From NCBI GenBank assembly GCA_033030425.1, contig JAUFSD010000014.1, positions 310,001 to 374,000 of the forward strand: a stretch of 64,000 bases of DNA, in the 5' to 3' direction. The notes beneath the pieces were generated by a model. It saw only the letters and a program-made list of their open reading frames with translations, did no database searches and was not told the DNA's origin. Positions 58,301 through 64,000 of the stretch are shown here, one piece after another. The position numbers and the translations under genes are program-made. The DNA comes from Verpa conica (Eukaryota; Ascomycota; Pezizomycetes; Pezizales; Morchellaceae). Position 1 is the first letter of the stretch. Each line of letters starts with the position of its first letter.

Positions 58301-60547
58301 CGCTTGCGAAAACTAACCGGAAGGGCTGGCCGCAGTTAGTTGCACCGTGCGGGCAGGCCGAACATGTTCTGTTCGTGCAGAAGGCGGACAAGCAGCAGCA
58401 GCGAAGCAGGAGCAGGAGCAGGCAAGTCAGCAGCTGCCAGCAACTGGCGAGGCTGGTTTTAAACAGCGACTTGCCAGCACACATGCAAAGGGTGCTTGGC
58501 CGCGTAAGCTATTCCTCCTTTACCATGATTGAAGTACATCAGGCCGGTGTGCAAGATATGGCAGAAGGTGTACTGGGGTGGTTGCTATTGTTGTAGGCGA
58601 CCGAAGGGTGGGGAGGGGAATTATGCGTGTTTTGAGTATGTACCGTACCGCTACCTAGCCGTCATTCCTAAGTCTTCGCTTCGTTTGAGTGCGTTTGTGG
58701 AGACGGCAATTAGCACGCTTTAGGACAGCAGATTCTTGCTAGATCTAGTCGTATCCTCTGCTGGCTGGGTTGGGGGAAGGGAGTCTCGGCCGGGGTTTTT
58801 GGTTTACCCTCGCTTCTACCGTCCCAGTCGTCTCACAACAGCCGAACCCCACTGGCGGCCTCACGCGCAGCGGATCACATTTGGGGAAGGACGGGACGGT
58901 GGGAACTATGGGAGTGGCATAGGACCTGACTCCCAGGAGAAAACTTGTATGGAGCCGCTCACTGTTTATGACGGACCTGACATAGATCTCTATTGCACGA
59001 ATTGGATGAGGGTTCTCATGTACGGACGGAGGATGGGGTATTTTCAGGAACTGGTGTGTGACACTCACTACATGTATTTACGGGCGAATAAGTTATGGGT
59101 TTGGGTTTTGGTTTTGGCCGTTATTTCCTAGAGCCCGAACAATAAGGAAGGGGAACCGTGAGACCAGGGACCAGGGGTGTAAATGGTAAGGACACCTCTC
59201 AACAAGCAGATGCCTGTTGCTAAGCAAATCACAGAAAAGCGGCCACGGCAACAGCCACACACACCCATCGAGCATGAGTAACCCATCCACACATCCGCAT
59301 CCACATCCACACCCTCCACAGAGCAGGGGGGAGTGCAGTAGTTGCTAGGGTGGATCGTAATGGCACCTTAAGAGTCAAGGCCATGTAGAGTAAGTCAGCA
59401 GAGCACTAGCCCCGTTCGCTCCAGTATCCCTATGGAGGGGCTGTTGCTGTTGCTGTTGCTGTTGCCGTTGTTGCTGTTGATACCGTTGATACTCTAGGCA
59501 GGAGGGGGGCTGTTCCATGGCGAAGGTGCATCAAAGCTTTAGCTTACCTAGCTTACTCGATGTAGGCCACTCCTGTTGGTCATTATTTTCGGGACGGAAC
59601 CATTTATGTGACGATGGTGGGCGGTCACCACCTGTTACCCGTAGTGATTGCGGAGTAATTCAAGCATCCACCCATACGTCCTCGGGATTCCTTCCTTAAC
59701 ACTCCAACCATCCATTACTCCTGCCACCCTGCCCCTCGCCTCTCTCTCTGTGCCTGCCCTCTCACTCGCCTCACCCACAGACTTCACTTACACCCTCGGT
59801 CATCCGAGTGTTGTTGCTGCTGCTGCTTCTGCTGCTCCTCCTCTATCCAGAGCACAGCGTACTCGAGCCCAAGCTGCCCAACACAGCAGCAAGCAACCAG
59901 CGACAGCCCCAACCCCTTTCGCTCTCGCCTCCTAGCTTGATAGCCATCCACCCCCCCTCCTGTGTCCCTCCATTTCGCTCCCCTCTCCCTAATCCCACAC
60001 CCCCCCCCCCGCACTCCCTCGTCCGCGGCCCCCCTCCAACAGCCCCAGTCCTAATTTGATATTTTTTAATTGTATTGCTCGCCCTCGCAGCAGACTCTTA
60101 CTCGCCCCTCCATCTATCTACCTCCCTCTCCCTCTCCTTCTATACCTCCCCTCCCCCCCCCTTTCTTCCATGCCCCTCCTCTCTTTCAAAAATCCCACCT
60201 ACCCTTCGTTTTGTCTTTCGCTCCCTCTCACTACCCCGCCGCCTATACGACGTTCATCATCGTCCCTCTAATATACATAGTCCCCGTTGCCCCTCGCCCC
60301 CTTCTACACTTTCATCATACAACACCAAAGCAACAGTCCCTTTCACCCTTCGGACACTCACCTTCGTTAATTCCTACCCCTCCTATCAGAGCTGGTCAAT
60401 GAAAGAGCATTTCAGAAACCGAATACAGTCTTAAAGACCCTTCCGGAATTCAACAATCCTCACAATACATACACCCCCGAACGATTTCAACATCGATTCT
60501 ATATAGCTTCCATTGCTCTATTAGTCGTCCATCACAACAACAACATA
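52303..60547. other. 8.2-kb gene-poor region upstream of the transcription factor
   Basis: No protein with recognisable content despite many short frames; the longest, 56004–56585, has no domain and mixed composition. Poly-C/G and poly-A/T homopolymers of 8–18 bases recur (e.g. 52693–52709, 53918–53931, 60001–60010), along with short hairpins (57634–57709). The last ~800 bp are strongly C/T-rich, typical of a fungal core promoter and leader. Non-coding RNA or long-range promoter elements are possible but cannot be shown from sequence alone. Confidence 0.5.
59441..59480. repeat. (CTGTTG)n microsatellite
   Basis: About six copies of CTGTTG/CTGTTGC-type units, within the gene-poor region. Confidence 0.8.
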
Positions 60548-63248
60548 ATGCATGAAGTTATATCAACACCAGCGGCCCAGAGCCAGCCTACAAAAAAGAC
60601 AGCGCTTGTACAGGAGCGAAAATATAAATGCGCATACTGCTCAAGAGCATTCAGCAGGTCAGAACACAGGAGCAGACATGAAAGATCACGTAAGGAACAC
60701 CCTCGGAGCGCGTCGTTTGGTCTCTTTTGTTTGGTTTTCTTGCTGACAAGTCGCGCGCTGTTAATGTAGATACAAAAGAGCGACCTTTCAAATGCCTAAA
60801 GTGTCGAAGCACCTTTGTTAGGAGAGATCTACTACTGCGACACGACAGAACAGTTCATGCTAAGGATGGTGGTGTCCCACTGCACAGTGAGGTGAAGAGA
60901 AGATCTACAAAGAATGCTACTTCAGCACCATCAAAACCAGCTATCACGATTGAACAAACTGCCATCGAGCAGCTAGAAGCGAGCAGTGATGGGATGGTGG
61001 ATTTGGAGACAGCTGCGGCTTTGATGACCGAGCTTCATCATGCCGCAGCGGCAGCGATAGTCGATCATGAACAGGAGATGCTGTTACAAGAGAAATCTAG
61101 ACGTTCAATGTCGTCAAATCCTGAATCTGTGTTCGACCCCTCAGTGCCATATGCGCCCGGCGCAATCCCGGTTCAGAACATGTCCACTTGGGATCCTCCT
61201 ACTCCTTCATCAGCTACCGGGCCCGATCCCCCAAGAAGCCATTACATGTCTAGTTCCCAGTCCCCGCATGAATCAGGGATGACATGGAGCTCAAACAGCT
61301 TGCAGCCGCCTTCATACCGCAACACCATGGAGAGGTCTCTTTCAGCTGATCCTTCGCGTGGCTCAACTGTGACTCCAACTTCGTACGCTTCTCCAAATCC
61401 TTGGTTCACGGGCCCTCCATCACCCGTAAATCCTTGTGGTGTCAGTGCTTCATCGCAGACTACCCCTCCACCAACACCTCCATCAGTAGATACAGATCAC
61501 GACAGAAACATGGTGCTAGATAACATTCGTGAAATCGATGTCGATCGCGCTGTGCTTGACAAGTTCCGTTTACCGAGTAAAAGTGCGTTGAACAGATATC
61601 TCACCGCTTACTTCAATCTATTTCATCACCATTTCCCGTTCCTGCATCCAGCTTCATTTAATCCTGGGACAATTGCTCCACCTTTATTGTTAGCTGTGTT
61701 GTCTATCGGTGCTTTGTATACCTTCGAGAAAGAACAAGCGTAAGTCCATTTCCCAATATCTGCACGTTAAGTCAAATTCAAAATTTAACCGAGATGTTTA
61801 GTTACACATTGCATTTATCCGCGAAGGTGCTGGTAAATAACTTCCTCCATCGTCATCAAGACTATAACTCGCGTAATTGCCCGTTATGGACTACCCAAAC
61901 CCTATTGCTCAATATGGTGTTTGCGAGCTGGAGTGGTGACTCGAAAGGGCTGGAGTGGGCCTGCTCTATTAAGGGTCTCCTTGCCAACGTAAGTCTCCTA
62001 TTCAACAACACAGAAATGGCTCGTACTAACAATAAGTTAGATGGTTGCTGGTGGTAGATATGAGTTGCAAGTAAGGACTGAACAGCGGGGAGAGGAGTTG
62101 CCTACCCGTGAAGAGTGGATTGAGGATGAGGGCAGCAAGCGGACATACTTTGCGGTATACGTCTTCTTTGGTCTCCTGACATTGACATACAACCATACCC
62201 CTGCGATTACTTATAACGAGTTCGATTCTCTCTCATTGCCTTGCTCTGAAACATTGTGGAATCTCGATGGCTCTGATGATCAAAGCTGGCGGGAGCATCT
62301 CGTTAACGCGTCCCTCCCCACTTTCAAAGAGGCTCATTCACGCCTCTTTAGAGGAGAGCCTCTCCAGTACAGCGCCTTTGCTGCACGTATCATGATCAAT
62401 GCTCTATTTATCGAAGTTTGGGGTGTTAAGAGAAGTCCCGAGATCCTTGACACTGTTGTGTCTGAGTATCGCGAAAAGCTCCGTGTCGCGCTAGATACCT
62501 GGCACAGAGCGTTGGATTATTGCACACCTGAAACTATGATTGTTCCTTTGACAGCTCCTCAAAAAGGCCATCCTCTTGTGTTTAATGCCATGGCTATGTA
62601 CCGTTGTACCATTGCAAGACTTGAGGTTGACCTTGTTAATATCCAAGAAGCACTTCGCTACCATAACCCCAATGATGTTGCCCAAGCTATGACTTCTGCG
62701 GCTCAGTCAATTCCGAGATCGGATGCTATGACAAAAGTTATTCAGCAGTGCTTTGAGTGTTTTCAGATCCCCGCGTTGATGGGTATCCGCTGGGTTGCGA
62801 GAACCTCCGCACTAAACTGGAGCGTGGAGCATCCGCTTTGTGGGTTCGAACTCATGTTGATTCTGAGTTTGTGGTTGTACAGACTAGAGGAGGAGTGTGA
62901 AACTCAGCCGCCTACCGAGGAGGAGGAAGCGATGTTGACCAAAGTAAGGAATCTCTTTGATGATGATTCGGTTGAATTATATGGATCAAGGTTGAGCGCT
63001 GCTGTTGCTATGGTCTGGGGAGGAATGGTTGATGAAGTGGTTGTTTGGGGGTGAGTCACAATTCTCTTGTTCTAATTTTAGTAAGACCATGTTTACTGAC
63101 TGTTTTTAGCATTACAAAATTGCTTGGCGAGTCTTTCAAAGTCCACTCACACACTCTTGCTTTGAGTGATGATATGGGAATGACAATGTCTTCTTCACCC
63201 TCTCCTACGCCCGAGGCAGAAGATGATATGGAGAGCGAAATTGAATAG
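60548..63248 (+). CDS. C2H2 zinc-finger plus fungal_trans transcription factor
   Basis: Five exons, 60548..60689, 60770..61739, 61802..61988, 62041..63050 and 63110..63248, all joined in frame, give 815 aa. Two tandem C2H2 fingers lie near the N terminus: YKCAYCSRAFSRSEHRSRHE and FKCLKCRSTFVRRDLLLRHD, joined by an R-S-H-T-K-E-R-P linker. The first intron cuts inside that linker. A Ser/Pro-rich region (about 130–300) follows. Then comes the fungal_trans region (LNRYLTAYFNLFHHHFPFLH, LLAVLSIGALYTFEKEQAYT), the ligand or dimer domain usually paired with Zn2Cys6 fingers but also found with C2H2 fingers in regulators such as AmdX. The C terminus is acidic (EAEDDMESEIE). It probably binds promoters in the nucleus; targets are unknown. 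The long, empty upstream region suggests complex regulation. Confidence 0.92.
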
Positions 63249-64000
63249 TTGAACTCTTTCCTTTGAGAGGGGAAAGGGAGAGGGTTGAGATGATTTTTTT
63301 GCTTTTTTTGCTTTTTTTTTACTCGTGAGCCTAATACTCTTTATGACCGTTACGAATTGTTTTTGCTTGTTTTTCGCATATATCGTTTTTTTCTGTTTAT
63401 TGGTTTTTCTTCGTTGGTGTTTTTCAGCCTTGCCAGAGAAAATCAGCCTTGTTTTTCACTTTTTCCTTAATTGGTTCGGCTTTTTACCCCTCCCCTTATT
63501 CAGTTTTGTGAATACTGTTTTTGTTAGAGGAAAGTCCCCTTCCTCATTGTCTCGTTTTTACCATGGCGTCTCTGGCTCGGTTCACAGTCTATTAAGTTTT
63601 AGCATGGATTGAGCGTTTTTCGTTTTTGAGTTAATGTCTGTTTTTTTGAATTTTCTCGCATCTCATTTGGTCATTGGTAGTGGATTTCGTCTTTTATTGC
63701 GCGCGCAGGCAATCTGGGGGGGCTTTCGGTACAGGTCTGCTTTATTGCGTTGAAAGATTTGGGTGGGTTTATGGGGAACATGGATGGGTCGGTTTGCTTT
63801 GATGTCTTGTTTTTTGCTTTGATTTCCTTCCCTTTCTCATACAAAAAATCACTTGGAAAGGGCTCTGGACAGCCGTTTTTGACGTGTGTGCGTCTAAAAT
63901 CCTTTTTATTGATGTTCTTTTTACTTTTTACCTTTATCACCATAACGTAACTATTAGTTTTAGTAGTGGTATTAACTTTCATCATTATTACCTTTATTTA
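63249..64000. other. Downstream of the transcription factor, T-rich
   Basis: About 750 bp, T-rich on the plus strand. Frames at 63325–63612 and 63671–63985 follow the base skew and show no domain. Confidence 0.55.

Noticed and set aside
1..64000. tRNA genes, rRNA, CRISPR arrays, intact transposons
   Set aside because: Looked for box B-like GTTCGA sequences, long terminal repeats, reverse transcriptase or transposase motifs and regular spacers; none was convincing.

Overview
This is a nuclear chromosome window from a filamentous ascomycete (Pezizomycotina; Pezizomycetes is a guess, not shown). The grounds are compact genes split by short GT–AG introns of about 39–90 nt, TATA plus pyrimidine-rich leaders, fungal-only architectures (Helo-like-N STAND receptor, C2H2 plus fungal_trans regulator, fungal caspase-like protein), and no operons. 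Most genes were rebuilt by joining exons by eye. Every junction given preserves the reading frame, but none is checked against RNA.

Layout. 0–0.2 kb: the 5' end of a caspase-like (peptidase C14) gene runs off the left edge. 1.7–7.1 kb: mitochondrial ribosomal protein bL28m, an unrecognised coiled-coil protein, and ERB1. 7–17.6 kb: gene-poor and A+T-rich, with a small cysteine-rich gene, a decayed ankyrin-like gene and a kinase–ankyrin fusion. 17.6–23.3 kb: UTP8-like and RIX7 diverge from a 248-bp shared promoter. 23.8–30.5 kb: one very large STAND/NLR-type gene (Helo-like N domain, NACHT, 7 ankyrin repeats, 13 TPRs, C-terminal two-helix membrane domain). 30.9–36.2 kb: an unrecognised 801-aa protein and an F-box–ankyrin protein. 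36.6–37.5 kb: a foldback, a 196-bp TA-flanked MITE and the four-exon RPB10 gene. 39.5–43.8 kb: a small Thr-Pro-repeat protein, fumarase and a Gfo/Idh/MocA oxidoreductase. 46.4–50.5 kb: a CDC25-type Ras guanine-nucleotide exchange factor. 50.5–60.5 kb: a gene-poor stretch with one possible 80-aa gene. 60.5–63.2 kb: a C2H2/fungal_trans transcription factor.

Two themes stand out. Housekeeping genes for making ribosomes and RNA polymerase (bL28m, ERB1, UTP8-like, RIX7, RPB10) alternate with families tied to fungal non-self recognition and regulated cell death (caspase-like protein, kinase–ankyrin, NACHT–ANK–TPR, F-box–ankyrin, an ankyrin pseudogene). The most interesting single locus is the 6.7-kb NACHT gene, which has two kinds of repeat array and a membrane-anchor tail in one predicted polypeptide. 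No tRNA, rRNA, CRISPR array or intact autonomous transposon was seen.
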